Under the pieces are notes generated by a model that ran no database searches, was not told where the DNA came from, and worked only from the letters and a program-made list of their open reading frames with translations. This document shows positions 18,201 to 20,627 of a DNA stretch of 20,627 nucleotides, piece after piece. This stretch comes from Ophiothrix spiculata (Eukaryota; Echinodermata; Ophiuroidea; Amphilepidida; Ophiotrichidae), in NCBI GenBank assembly GCA_000969725.1, contig JXSR01S011619.1; one strand, written 5' to 3'. Each line of letters begins with the position of its first letter. Positions within the stretch are counted from its first letter, which is position 1. The position numbers were made by a program, and so were the translations under genes.

Positions 18201-20202
18201 GCAGCTTGGACTGGAGTGAGGGTATTGCTGGTCTTCTCTTCCACGGAGCGGATGTGTTCAATACGTGCCCTAAACAAAAAACATCCAGAGACTTTGAACA
18301 ATTCATGTATCATGTGAGTGCAAGAAAGTCGTATCTGCAATAGCTGCCTTACGTCATAAATTTGGATTGCACACTGCATGACCATGGTCAGTGGTTCTTG
18401 AAATTCAAGAACCACTGACATAAGACAGGAACATTTTGAGGATTTTTTCACATTGTTGTAACAAGGAATAAAACAAATATAACTTAGGGCAGCCATTGCA
18501 GATACGACTCTCTTGCACTCACCTGACAATGTATCATGGTGATATATGATGCCAGTCAGCAAGAAATTGGGTAATCAGTGTATTTCGTACAATCATGCAC
18601 ATTGTCCATTTCACCTATGTCTAACTATAGGCTAAATATTAATTTATTGGTAATGTAAACAAGAGGTACAGGGCCCCATTGTTTGTGAATTCAACCCCTA
18701 CCATGGTTTTTGTTTAAATTGTCCAAGAAATGTTTATTTTGCCTATATATCTCTTGTTTTCTCTCATTTTGCAGCTGTACCAGAAGTTCCAGAGTCTCTG
18801 ATCCAGTATGAATGCGAAGCTTTAGTGATTGCATTAAGGAATACATTCATGCCGCGTCTACATGGTAGTGATGCGGAGATGTTTGTTACTATGGTAGAAG
18901 ATGCCTTCCCTGATGCTGGTGTACCAATGGGCTTTGGCGGATTCAATTCAGGTAAATAAATTGGCACTTACTGTGCTAGGTAGAACCATAAAATAATTGA
19001 AGTTTGATCATTTTTTTGAAATAAACTTTATTGGAAAGAGCATAAAATGAGTGCAGTCAGCACATCCTATTAATGATTTTTTATTGCTTGGAGTTTATTG
19101 TTCTGTTATTAGCAGATATAACACTTATATGGGATTCACTGACATGATTTCACATGATGTCAAGCCATAGCACTCTATATAAATGTTTGCCAACAATTGA
19201 ATACGCCAGAAGAAGAACATCCCAACTCCTATAGCTGCCTTCTGTTAATATTTATAAAATATAAATGCATACAAATTTCTGAAAATGCTTTCACATCACT
19301 AAAATAGCATTTCCATGTCAATATCCTAATCATAGTGTCATATTTGACCTTGTAGTTTACTTTTTTAGACATCGTGAGATAATTTTTATAGTACATAATT
19401 GCTATATTAAACAATCATAATAAAAACATCCCAACTCCATGAGCTCCTCTCTGCAACTATATGCTAGGAAAATTATCTAACAATGTCTAACAAAGTCAAC
19501 TACAAGGTCAAATGTGAGGCTATGATAGGGATAAATACATGAAAATGCTTTCTAGTGATTTGAAAGCATTTTCCAAGATTTATATGCATTTATATTTTAC
19601 ATAACTTAACAGAAGGCAGCACATGGAGTTGGGATGTTCTTATTCTAGCGTATTCAATTGTAGCTTAATGGCCTCAAGAAGTGCATAATCTGAAGGTCAG
19701 CTCCTTGACATTGCCATTCCACCCAGCGTGAGTGCACTATACACCAATAATCACTACTTCAAAAGTATAACTGATCTAGAATTGCAGAATCTTGATTAGC
19801 TCGCATTTAGATCATCACATCCAGGAGCAGCTTTCCAAGGTTTGCAAGGAGACAACTACGAGTTGACTTGTTGCCTAAGCACATTCTGCTTCCCACTTTC
19901 TGAATAATAGCACAGCAGCGTATTGATTGAGTTATAATTTGAGTGCATTAGAGATAAGATTTTATTCAATTCAATCGCATTTATTTTTTTCAGGATCGCT
20001 AGAATTGAACACTCCAGTAGTCAACCCTAACCCTGGTGGTAACACACAGACCTTCATGCCAGATGGATTAGGAGAGCAACAACCACTAGAAGATGTCCAT
20101 TCAGCCATAGCCGTGGCAACCAATGAGCTTGGCTTGTTGCCGGGGGTAGCATTCCAAGCTAGGGTGTCTCAGTTGGTACAGTTAACAGACACACATCAAA
20201 CG
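1..20202 (+). CDS. DNHD1: Dynein heavy chain-like gene with degenerate AAA1, probable DNHD1 homologue (partial, 17 exons)
   Basis: Seventeen exons join with consistent phases and GT/AG boundaries into about 890 codons. In order they give the dynein linker (DHC_N2-like; FPRFYFLS in E2), the entry to AAA1 (EYLGSSSRLVLTPSTERVY in E10), AAA1 itself (E11-E14), and the AAA1-AAA2 connector (E15-E17). Motor dyneins carry GPAGTGKT, CFDEFNRI and TMNPGYAGR in AAA1; here the matching residues are GPNWSGRL, CFNNINHI and TLDSKIDVP, so the nucleotide site looks dead while the surrounding fold is kept. DNHD1 is a known divergent dynein-like protein linked to sperm flagella, and it is the best family match I can name. 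Orthology is inferred, because no search was possible. The N-terminal tail lies before the window; AAA2-AAA6, stalk and C-terminal parts lie after it. Intact phases in all exons argue against a pseudogene. The dynein-like assignment is near certain and the DNHD1 symbol only probable. Confidence 0.8.
300..1759. other. Intron 1
   Basis: No credible coding exon is seen. It contains a foldback element at 1194-1358. The remainder is A+T-rich with no recognised family. It ends with acceptor accaatcag at 1751-1759, which has a weak pyrimidine tract. Confidence 0.6.
1194..1358. mobile_element. Foldback/MITE-like element, family 1 copy 1
   Basis: A long imperfect inverted repeat. The left arm (TTATTGGGTTCAGCG from 1216, through CATATCCAGGC to 1277) pairs with the right arm (GCCTGGATATGATA from 1291, to CACCCAATAA at 1352) around a 13-base loop. 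Short outer ends acttagt and actaagt (1194-1200, 1352-1358) extend the symmetry. It has no coding capacity, so it is consistent with a non-autonomous DNA element. A diverged relative lies at 6863-6990. Confidence 0.7.
1760..1903 (+). CDS. Exon 2, dynein linker (FPRFYFLS motif)
   Basis: Phase 1 in, phase 1 out; 144 bp between accaatcag and donor gtaagtg. It encodes ILNLLEKMNNNLEICRKSLL and then HLERRRQRFPRFYFLSMEDVL. Linker segments of all dynein heavy chains have the equivalent LxxYLxxKRxxFPRFYFLS, so this exon is the clearest family marker in the N-terminal half. Here HLERRRQR replaces the usual YLExKRxx, as expected for a divergent member. Confidence 0.92.
1904..2498. other. Intron 2
   Basis: Mostly occupied by the composite hairpin repeat at 2060-2475, which ends about 25 bp before the acceptor ttttgtgtttag. 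Before it, 1980-2040 has two near-repeats of the word catctttaggg. Confidence 0.6.
2060..2475. repeat. Composite dispersed repeat, copy 1 (hairpin module plus two 100-bp modules)
   Basis: The hairpin GTCAGTGACTCTTGAAAT...ATTTCAAGAGCCACTGAC (2076-2144) is followed by a stretch containing ggctgccattgcagatac at 2208. Two tandem units of about 100 bp then start at 2265 and 2365, each with tgtaaacaaaaatccaga and ccccattgtttgtaaa-type words. The same modules in the same order occur at 18307-18720 in another intron. Transposon class is unknown. Confidence 0.7.
2499..2653 (+). CDS. Exon 3, dynein linker
   Basis: Completes GG|T from E2 and leaves phase 0 (CTCAAACAG|gtcagt). It encodes YDLNQVNLYLPKLFDNLGQM and then EYEENPTEASEHEFQITGLISS. 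This corresponds to the linker stretch after FYFLSxxxLLxIL, where dyneins usually have PxxVqxHLxKcFxxIxxL followed by a SxEGExVxL block; here that block reads SSMGERLPLKQ. Confidence 0.88.
2654..3387. other. Intron 3
   Basis: Contains a short inverted repeat, CCTACCATTTT (2884-2894) with AAAATGGTAGG (2940-2950). No other recognised feature. The acceptor is tatcaacag. Confidence 0.5.
3388..3583 (+). CDS. Exon 4, dynein linker
   Basis: Phase 0 in, phase 1 out (CCAG|gtatgg). It encodes PVVCDGPIENWLCNLLPAIK followed by ASLQHQLSSALNQDG. It matches the dynein linker segment GxVExWLxxlExxMxxSLxxxxxxA, with W and the L/K/S spacing kept. The second half (DVKPITREIHSAGARRVTIS) looks lineage-specific. 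Confidence 0.88.
3584..4094. other. Intron 4
   Basis: No repeat family recognised. The acceptor (ttctactgtctcattaatctag) has a moderate pyrimidine tract. Confidence 0.5.
4095..4312 (+). CDS. Exon 5, linker with GSR-repeat insert; first copy of array B
   Basis: Phase 1 in, phase 0 out (ATAAAG|gtatgg). It starts with a low-complexity basic stretch, RSGSRQGSRAGSRTGVRP, probably disordered. It continues WMLEHVTEVVYLATQIQITE, which fits the dynein linker core W(L)xxxPxQVVLxxxQIxWT. The insert is not part of the normal linker fold. The last 78 bp (4235-4312) are repeated three more times downstream. Confidence 0.87.
4235..4717 (+). repeat. Tandem array B: four copies of exon 5 tail plus donor
   Basis: 78-bp exon tails at 4235-4312, 4372-4449, 4509-4586 and 4640-4717 all end ATAAAG or equivalent and are followed by gtatggtcatgtgat. 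Periods are 137, 137 and 131 bp. Copies 2-4 are each preceded by ggttgtctag|GCC, an AG that would start the copy in phase 0. Each could therefore in principle add 26 residues (ATQIQITEQMEACMKSVADG...) in frame. Pyrimidine tracts before these AGs are poor. Copies 2 and 3 differ from copy 1 only by synonymous changes in the 78 bp; copy 4 has GCT to ACT (Ala to Thr). Spliced use is possible but unproven. Confidence 0.88.
4718..5570. other. Intron 5 after array B
   Basis: Holds recurring catgtgat words to about 4975, a 33-bp period direct repeat at 4766-4828 (gcatgg(c/t)aacta(a/g)gataatgcaatatta), and the truncated duplicate of exon 6 with its intron (5053-5345). Acceptor ttttttaaacag is good. 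Confidence 0.6.
5278..5345 (+). pseudogene. Truncated duplicate of exon 6
   Basis: After acceptor-like ttttgacag the sequence reads ETLKVTQSINAAVVMLKGVD in frame, almost identical to E6 (ETLYKVNQSINAAVVMLKGV). It then diverges after GATGATGAT, has no donor, and reaches a stop (TTTGCATCTTAG). The upstream intron sequence is duplicated too: words such as gattgaattaaaagt and aatgtatcaaaactt recur 293 bp later. It looks like a tandem duplication of intron plus the 5' half of the exon, now nonfunctional. The copy lacks the TAC codon found in E6. Confidence 0.85.
5571..5691 (+). CDS. Exon 6, dynein linker
   Basis: Phase 0 in, phase 1 out (GAAG|gtcagt). It encodes ETLYKVNQSINAAVVMLKGV and then a charged helix, DDENERKARILKELRKKERE. 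This falls in the variable C-terminal part of the linker region. It is chosen over the copy at 5278 because only this one has a donor and an open frame to its end. Confidence 0.82.
5692..6393. other. Intron 6
   Basis: A+T-rich; no gene or repeat family recognised. The acceptor tttttctttgatattttag is good. Confidence 0.5.
6394..6612 (+). CDS. Exon 7, low-complexity insert within linker region
   Basis: Phase 1 in, phase 1 out; 219 bp. It encodes NQEANIKAGGSSYGTPLHSA, RPGSQSIRASNWSLNEP, then an acidic, Gly/Ser/Met-rich tail ending GSSEQ. I recognise no domain. The composition (G, S, N, P, E) suggests a disordered insertion. It is supported by good splice sites, an open frame and phase match on both sides; the symmetric phase means skipping it would keep the frame. 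Confidence 0.75.
6613..7130. other. Intron 7
   Basis: Contains the diverged foldback copy at 6863-6990. The remainder is A+T-rich. The acceptor is ttttcaaatgtacag. Confidence 0.5.
6863..6990. mobile_element. Foldback/MITE-like element, family 1 copy 2 (diverged)
   Basis: Begins ttattggttcagcatctgta, close to the 1216 copy (ttattgggttcagcgtcagta). It shares ctcagtgtcata and an internal mirror: tcatatttaggctcatc opposite gctttgtctggatgtgacac. The arms are more mismatched than in copy 1, indicating greater age. Confidence 0.6.
7131..7329 (+). CDS. Exon 8, dynein linker C-terminal part
   Basis: Phase 1 in, phase 2 out (CACAG|gtaggt). The second half, KVKVEEEIDKTDLHLMLFPG and QIQKISNLIALMAHQRDLIH, matches the end of the dynein linker where a LT/xK...lI...vH.RDvv pattern precedes the CFxW segment. 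HQRDLI corresponds to the conserved HxRDV(I/V). Decayed copies of this exon lie in the following intron. Confidence 0.88.
7364..7485 (+). pseudogene. Decayed duplicate of exon 8, copy 1
   Basis: Aligns to 7200-7320: aggtcagagttgatggagaa, attgacaaactgacc (one A lost, frameshift), gcagattcaaaagattagca and catcagagagacctcac. The upstream intron tail is duplicated too (gattgaagttgtaattcatgg). Frame and donor are gone. Confidence 0.8.
7486..8203. mobile_element. Probable insertion between exon 8 copies, with 8-bp direct flanks
   Basis: The block is flanked by GACCTCAC at 7478-7485 and 8204-8211, and exon-8-like sequence resumes on the far side, so it looks like an insertion with an 8-bp target duplication. 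Ends are only loosely inverted (cttagaaaaagatacaaata and rc cacagatatcaaactatta). A CpG-rich patch (actacgcgcgcgac) lies near 7888. A hAT-like element would give 8-bp duplications, but no transposase or clear terminal repeat is seen. Alternatively the flank match reflects two exon copies. Confidence 0.45.
8250..8385 (+). pseudogene. Decayed duplicate of exon 8, copy 2, with retained donor
   Basis: Aligns to 7200-7335: aaattgataaaactgacctc, cagatacagaaaatttataa, gatggctcatcatagagacc, then aaacacaggtaggtca, which keeps the donor. A preceding tail remnant, cctcacacataggtaggtca, sits at 8207-8226. In-frame stops and deletions make it noncoding. Confidence 0.8.
8732..8834 (+). CDS. Exon 9, end of linker
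   Basis: Phase 2 in, phase 0 out (GTCAAG|gtgagc). It encodes LLELQGESSKPLTESFDWKT and then HLKYIWDGSNLSVK. It matches the dynein linker end, where S-x-x-x-F-x-W-x-x-x-L-R-Y-Y/-W is followed by a short variable loop. F, W, L and YIW are kept. Confidence 0.9.
8835..9539. other. Intron 9
   Basis: Contains a CpG-rich region at 9050-9190 with CCAAT and TATAAA-like words and an inverted pair (cactccgcactccgtg with cggagtgcagtg), then a foldback element at 9318-9499. The acceptor tttatctttccag is strong. Confidence 0.55.
9318..9499. mobile_element. Foldback/MITE-like element with TTAA ends
   Basis: TTAA at 9318-9321 and 9496-9499 bounds an inverted repeat. The left arm (taaatatgcattcaat, then tgagacaaaatcaatgcac at 9351-9369) pairs with gtgcattgattttgtctca and atgcgcatttatta on the right. 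The centre (gtcgcccctacgggccgcg) is GC-rich. TTAA flanks are typical of piggyBac-group non-autonomous elements. The duplication could instead simply be part of the palindrome. Confidence 0.65.
9540..9683 (+). CDS. Exon 10, entry to AAA1 (N-terminal half of P-loop); first copy of array C
   Basis: Phase 0 in, phase 0 out; 48 codons before donor gtaagt. It encodes LFDTEYGFEYLGSSSRLVLT, then PSTERVYVSLTQALKSNMGG and LCIGPN. Dyneins read YGYEYLGNxxRLVITPLTDRCYxTLTQALxxxxGGAPxGPAGTGKT at this position, so the exon ends inside Walker A after GP-N. It is taken as the spliced copy because it alone has a strong acceptor. Confidence 0.95.
9540..10076 (+). repeat. Tandem array C: four copies of exon 10 tail plus donor, period 131 bp
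   Basis: Donors follow at 9684, 9815, 9946 and 10077, exactly 131 bp apart. Copies 2-4 start inside the exon at atggctttgagtacc, directly after gtaagtata, so each unit is about 122 bp of exon plus 9 bp of intron. In the unit, copy 2 differs from copy 1 at six sites, all synonymous. Copy 3 has CGC to TGC (Arg to Cys) and copy 4 has GGG to GAG (Gly to Glu). Reading through copy 1's donor gives a stop soon (CTAGCCGCCTAG). A spliced intron between copies would be only about 20 nt, so copies 2-4 are unlikely to be used in series. Confidence 0.92.
10077..10440. other. Intron 10, unique part
   Basis: Nothing recognised. It ends in a strong acceptor, tttttgtgtttctttttcag. Confidence 0.5.
10441..10570 (+). 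CDS. Exon 11, AAA1 with broken Walker A
   Basis: Phase 0 in, phase 1 out (ACAG|gtaaac). It encodes WSGRLEMIGELSKVLGQPLY and LFNCSSTMDPNMLSDIFRGL. Joined to E10, the P-loop reads GPNWSGRL where active dyneins have GPAGTGKT: catalytic Lys is Arg and the following Thr is Leu. FNCSSTMD matches the dynein FNCSxxxD motif and IFRGLSATG matches F.GL.Q.G, so the alignment is secure. Confidence 0.95.
12171..12308. mobile_element. 138-bp near-perfect hairpin
   Basis: GTTATCCCCTGTTTGTTCAT at 12171 pairs with its complement ending at 12308. The stem continues to the centre, TTCGTATCACACGAGGCT / AGCCGAGTGTGATACGAA, with only a 3-base loop (12238-12240) and few mismatches. It is likely a foldback-type transposable element or part of one. 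Confidence 0.75.
12309..12715. repeat. GATACGA-rich island, probably part of the same element
   Basis: The hairpin's right edge carries atttatcactcagtaaac (12311-12328), and an inverted counterpart tctactgagtgataat is at 12700-12715. In between, GATACGA or its complement recurs at about 12558, 12586, 12597, 12616 and 12646, with a CpG-rich block (12450-12530). Together with 12171-12308 this suggests a nested foldback transposon without coding capacity. Confidence 0.55.
13234..13569 (+). CDS. Exon 12, AAA1 core with broken Walker B and sensor I
   Basis: Phase 1 in, phase 1 out; 336 bp, the longest exon. It starts GCWVCFNNINHIQHSVLSVC, matching dynein GAWxCFDEFNRIxxxVLSVVxQQ, so the Walker B Asp and catalytic Glu are both Asn. 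Sensor I, TMNPGYAGR in dyneins, reads TLDSKIDVP. Downstream, LPTELSRQFRTIAVVNLDFR, IAAEVMLLSQG follows the dynein LPDNLKxLFRPVAMxxPDxxxIAEIxLxSxGF closely, including the Arg of LFRP. The fold is conserved and catalysis is not. Confidence 0.96.
13636..13797. repeat. Three-armed inverted/direct repeat
   Basis: Arm 1 (13636-13671) reads aataaagttcatggacatgg onward. Arm 2 (13692-13727) is its reverse complement with one mismatch. Arm 3 (13745-13780) is direct again with one mismatch to arm 2. Arm 2/3 pairing extends through tcatcattgctgttat and ataacagcaatgatga to about 13672 and 13797, leaving a loop of about 17 bases. Arm 2 can pair with either neighbour. Confidence 0.8.
13800..14268. repeat. 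About 100-bp direct duplication flanking the SINE
   Basis: 13805-13897 and 14171-14268 share aacatctaa(a/c)agtattcc, aaaaatacaaatgtatgtga and gagaagatgtgat in the same order. This is either a second partial element of the same family (SINE tails) or a local duplication. It is far longer than a normal target-site duplication. Confidence 0.65.
13899..14132 (-). mobile_element. tRNA-derived SINE
   Basis: Read on the minus strand from about 14130, a tRNA-like head shows box A (tggccgagcagttagagc) and box B (gggttcgagcc) about 60 nt apart, with the long spacing of a Leu/Ser-type tRNA. A body follows containing cttgggcaagaaactttact, a word seen in many metazoan SINEs, then tggggcgctgcataca. Internal Pol III promoter boxes are clear. 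The 3' boundary is uncertain. Confidence 0.75.
14270..14643 (+). mobile_element. Probable 5'-truncated LINE 3' end with ATGA tail
   Basis: Ends in ctacaggcttcggcttcttg (14520-14539), a hairpin-like word typical of CR1/L2/RTE-type 3' UTRs, then taataaatgaatgaatgaat and the (ATGA)n microsatellite at 14620-14643. The upstream T-rich part has a chance 80-codon hydrophobic frame. No reverse transcriptase is present. Confidence 0.5.
14792..14896 (+). CDS. Exon 13, AAA1 C-terminal part
   Basis: Phase 1 in, phase 1 out; 105 bp. It encodes GFVQAVELSHRLMSLRTMCT and NMIPMALSVSHDIKLG. Dynein counterpart: GFxxAxxLAxKxVxxYxLCxEQLSxQxHYDFGxRALK. The helix pattern is kept but HYDFG is replaced by SHDIKLGG. 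Confidence 0.9.
14897..15546. other. Intron 13
   Basis: Contains a tRNA-Thr-like sequence (15118-15188), a short ATT microsatellite (15325-15338), and a CAGGGCC...ACCCTG inverted module (15400-15450) about 100 bp before the acceptor tttttttgctgctctag. Confidence 0.55.
15118..15188 (+). tRNA. tRNA-Thr(AGT)-like, probably a decayed tRNA gene or tRNA-derived repeat
   Basis: The length and arm order fit a tRNA. Acceptor GACTCAT/ATGGGTG has 6 of 7 pairs with one wobble. Box A tagctcagttggt is canonical. The anticodon stem TGGCG/TGCCA encloses the 7-nt loop CTAGTAA, giving anticodon AGT (Thr). TTCGAAT is in the T loop, and a T6 run follows at 15193. The T stem (CCAAA/CCTGG) has two mismatches and the D stem leans on wobbles, so it is probably a pseudogene or a young SINE head. 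Confidence 0.5.
15547..15666 (+). CDS. Exon 14, AAA1 small subdomain
   Basis: Phase 1 in, phase 1 out; 120 bp. It encodes GDGCEGAHGWSSQNLRRIIY and EAGAVLDELVAYHIAEENE. This aligns with dynein DFGLRALKSVLxxAGxLKR; NLRRIIYEAG keeps the LR and AG positions, so a sensor II Arg may persist. The start of the exon (GGDGCEGAHGW) is unusual for dyneins. Confidence 0.9.
15752..15807 (+). pseudogene. Decayed duplicate of exon 14 with internal deletion
   Basis: ttggagttcacagaatct matches 15576-15594 of exon 14. Then gtagcttatcatatcacaca and agaaaatgaaggtaag match its 3' end and donor. The middle of the exon is missing. The copy retains the donor but has no open frame. Confidence 0.8.
16263..17388. mobile_element. 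1126-bp element with 16-bp perfect terminal inverted repeats and TTAA ends
   Basis: TTAAGGGGCCTGTTAA (16263-16278) and its exact reverse complement TTAACAGGCCCCTTAA (17373-17388) bound the element. If TTAA is the target duplication, the repeat itself starts GGGGCCTG, fitting a piggyBac-type non-autonomous element. The interior has no transposase-like frame but includes a CpG-rich patch at 17080-17205 (cacccgcgcacgcag, ggacgcgtatc). No homologous second copy lies in the window. Confidence 0.75.
17548..17741. mobile_element. 194-bp MITE with long terminal inverted repeats, TA flanks
   Basis: CCCTGGACAAAATCGAGTAC at the left mirrors GTACTTGATTTTGTCCAGGG at the right. The arms continue through ctaaggtgcacatttggaac and its complement, and the loop holds repeated (a/t)gtac words. 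TA dinucleotides at both ends (17546-17547, 17742-17743) fit a Tc1/mariner-type target duplication. No coding capacity. Confidence 0.85.
17805..17885 (+). CDS. Exon 15, AAA1-AAA2 connector, low-complexity
   Basis: Phase 1 in, phase 1 out (AAAG|gtgagg); 81 bp. It encodes MMTSAALFSNNTTDSTENGI and EAPNEK. It lies where dyneins have a short variable spacer between the AAA1 small domain and the next helix (xxExxxLLRAI). Ser/Thr/Asn-rich, probably a loop. Strong splice sites support it; the symmetric phase allows skipping. Confidence 0.8.
17886..18774. other. Intron 15
   Basis: Mostly occupied by the second copy of the composite hairpin repeat (18307-18720), which ends about 50 bp before the acceptor tttctctcattttgcag. 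A 124-codon minus-strand open frame here lies inside the repeat and is not counted as a gene. Confidence 0.6.
18307..18720. repeat. Composite dispersed repeat, copy 2
   Basis: Outer inverted arms gtatcatgtgagtgcaag...gtatctgcaatagctgcc (18307-18348) and ggcagccattgcagatac...ttgcactcac...gtatcat (18488-18537) enclose a perfect 16-bp-arm hairpin (18387-18419; GTCAGTGGTTCTTGAA). Downstream, 18640-18720 carries aatgtaaacaagagg and ggccccattgtttgtga as in the 2265-2470 modules. Order and orientation match copy 1 at 2060-2475. Confidence 0.75.
18775..18951 (+). CDS. Exon 16, AAA1-AAA2 connector
   Basis: Phase 1 in, phase 1 out; 177 bp. It encodes VPEVPESLIQYECEALVIAL and then RNTFMPRLHGSDAEMFVTMV, EDAFPDAGVPMGFGG. 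This fits dynein ExxLLxRAIxDxNxPKFLxxDxxLFxxIxxDLFPG: E..AL..ALR, PRL, D, F, and DAFP are all recognisable. Confidence 0.92.
18952..19993. other. Intron 16
   Basis: Dominated by a foldback element (19194-19660). No exon in the remaining sequence. The acceptor atttatttttttcag is strong. Confidence 0.6.
19194..19660. mobile_element. 467-bp foldback element
   Basis: CAATTGAATACGCCAGAAGA at 19194 mirrors TCTAGCGTATTCAATTG at 19644-19660. Pairing continues through catcccaactcc / ggagttgggatg, gctgccttctgttaa / ttaacagaaggcagc, gaaaatgctttc / gaaagcattttc and on to the centre near 19425. There aacatcccaactccat reappears as a direct repeat of the terminal segment. No open frame. It is a foldback or MITE-type element of fairly recent origin, judging from the modest mismatch level. 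Confidence 0.8.
19994..20202 (+). CDS. Exon 17, segment leading into AAA2
   Basis: Phase 1 in, phase 0 out (CAAACG|gttagt). It encodes SLELNTPVVNPNPGGNTQTF, MPDGLGEQQPLEDVHSAIAV and ATNELGLLPGVAFQARVSQL, ending VQLTDTHQT. Dyneins have LxxAIxxxxxxxxLQPxxxFxxKVxQLYExxxVRHG just before the AAA2 P-loop; AIAVATNELGLLPGVAFQARVSQL fits. The AAA2 Walker A should be encoded by the next exon, outside the window. Confidence 0.9.
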
Positions 20203-20627
20203 GTTAGTATTGTTGAATGTACTCAAACCTGAAACTTTTCAGCTGATTTCAGCTTGTTTTTATTACACATTTCAGCTATTTTTCTTGATAAATCAGCCAA
20301 ATTTAAGCTCTCTGGTGTCAAATTTGACGGTTTCAGCTCTTTTTTTTTTGAAGATGCAGCTGAGTTTCAGGTTTGTGTACTACACATGGGTTGTCCTGGT
20401 AGTCATGAACTTTGCTTGTTTTTAGGAGTGTCATTTTAGTAAGGATTTATATTAGTCTCTTTTAACAATGCTCTTATATTGTGACAGTGAATGGTAACCA
20501 TTTTAGTAAAGGGTCATGTATTTTGAGGTGAAGCCCATTTGCGTTACATATCACTCACTTCATCCATACCTAACACCTTCCTGGTAATGGTTGATTAGAG
20601 TTGATAAATACTTTTATTTTGCTATTA
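20203..20627. other. Start of intron 17
   Basis: Contains a MITE-like element 20222-20377 about 20 bp after the donor. The remaining 250 bp show nothing recognised, and the next exon is not reached. Confidence 0.55.
20222..20377. mobile_element. 156-bp MITE-like element with TA flanks
   Basis: CTCAAACCTGAAACT at the left and AGTTTCAGGTTTGTG at the right are inverted with one mismatch. Inside, TTTCAGCT recurs, and aaatttaagctc / tcaaatttgac give further partial symmetry. TA occurs at 20220-20221 and 20378-20379. Confidence 0.65.

Noticed and set aside
18188-18562. 124-codon open frame on the minus strand
   Set aside because: It lies inside a dispersed inverted repeat. A similar peptide (VVSAMAA) at 2130-2336 arises from the other copy of that repeat. 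There is no family match or splice context.
1-20202. Whole gene as a pseudogene because AAA1 motifs are lost
   Set aside because: All 17 exons keep open frames, matching phases and usable splice sites, and AAA1 fold residues are conserved. Only catalytic positions have changed.

Overview
This is a stretch of animal nuclear DNA: A+T-rich and intron-dominated, with GT/AG splice sites and many short foldback and MITE-like repeats. Nothing bacterial is present (no operons, no long uninterrupted ORFs). A marine invertebrate, perhaps an ambulacrarian deuterostome such as a sea urchin or hemichordate, fits the short exons, large repeat-filled introns and frequent 'taggccta'-like words. That species guess is weak.

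One gene spans the window on the + strand. It is a dynein heavy chain-like gene that begins before base 1 and continues past base 20627. I reconstruct 17 exons (about 2.68 kb of coding sequence, roughly 890 codons). Their phases match at every junction: E1 1-20 (partial), E2 1760-1903, E3 2499-2653, E4 3388-3583, E5 4095-4312, E6 5571-5691, E7 6394-6612, E8 7131-7329, E9 8732-8834, E10 9540-9683, E11 10441-10570, E12 13234-13569, E13 14792-14896, E14 15547-15666, E15 17805-17885, E16 18775-18951, E17 19994-20202. E1-E9 encode the dynein linker (with FPRFYFLS), E10-E14 the first AAA+ module, and E15-E17 the segment leading into AAA2. AAA1 keeps the dynein fold signature but has lost Walker A, Walker B and sensor I residues. 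This points to the divergent family DNHD1 (dynein heavy chain domain-containing protein 1) rather than a motor-competent DNAH/DYNC chain.

The most unusual feature is repeated internal duplication of exons inside this one gene. Three tandem arrays (1-299, period 139-140 bp; 4235-4717, period 131-137 bp; 9540-10076, period exactly 131 bp) each copy the 3' part of an exon together with its splice donor and a few intron bases, giving 3, 4 and 4 copies. Three further exons have decayed or partial copies: E6 at 5278-5345, E8 at 7364-7485 and 8250-8385, E14 at 15752-15807. Differences between array copies fall mostly at synonymous third codon positions. Either the copies were coding for part of their history, or two haplotypes have been mixed, in nature or in the assembly.

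The introns carry many mobile or foldback elements: 1194-1358 and a relative at 6863-6990, 9318-9499, 12171-12308 within a larger island, 16263-17388 (TTAA-flanked, 16-bp perfect terminal repeats), 17548-17741, 19194-19660, 20222-20377, a tRNA-derived SINE at about 13899-14132, a probable LINE 3' end to 14643, a tRNA-Thr-like locus at 15118-15188, and a composite hairpin repeat present at 2060-2475 and 18307-18720. No second protein-coding gene was supported on either strand.
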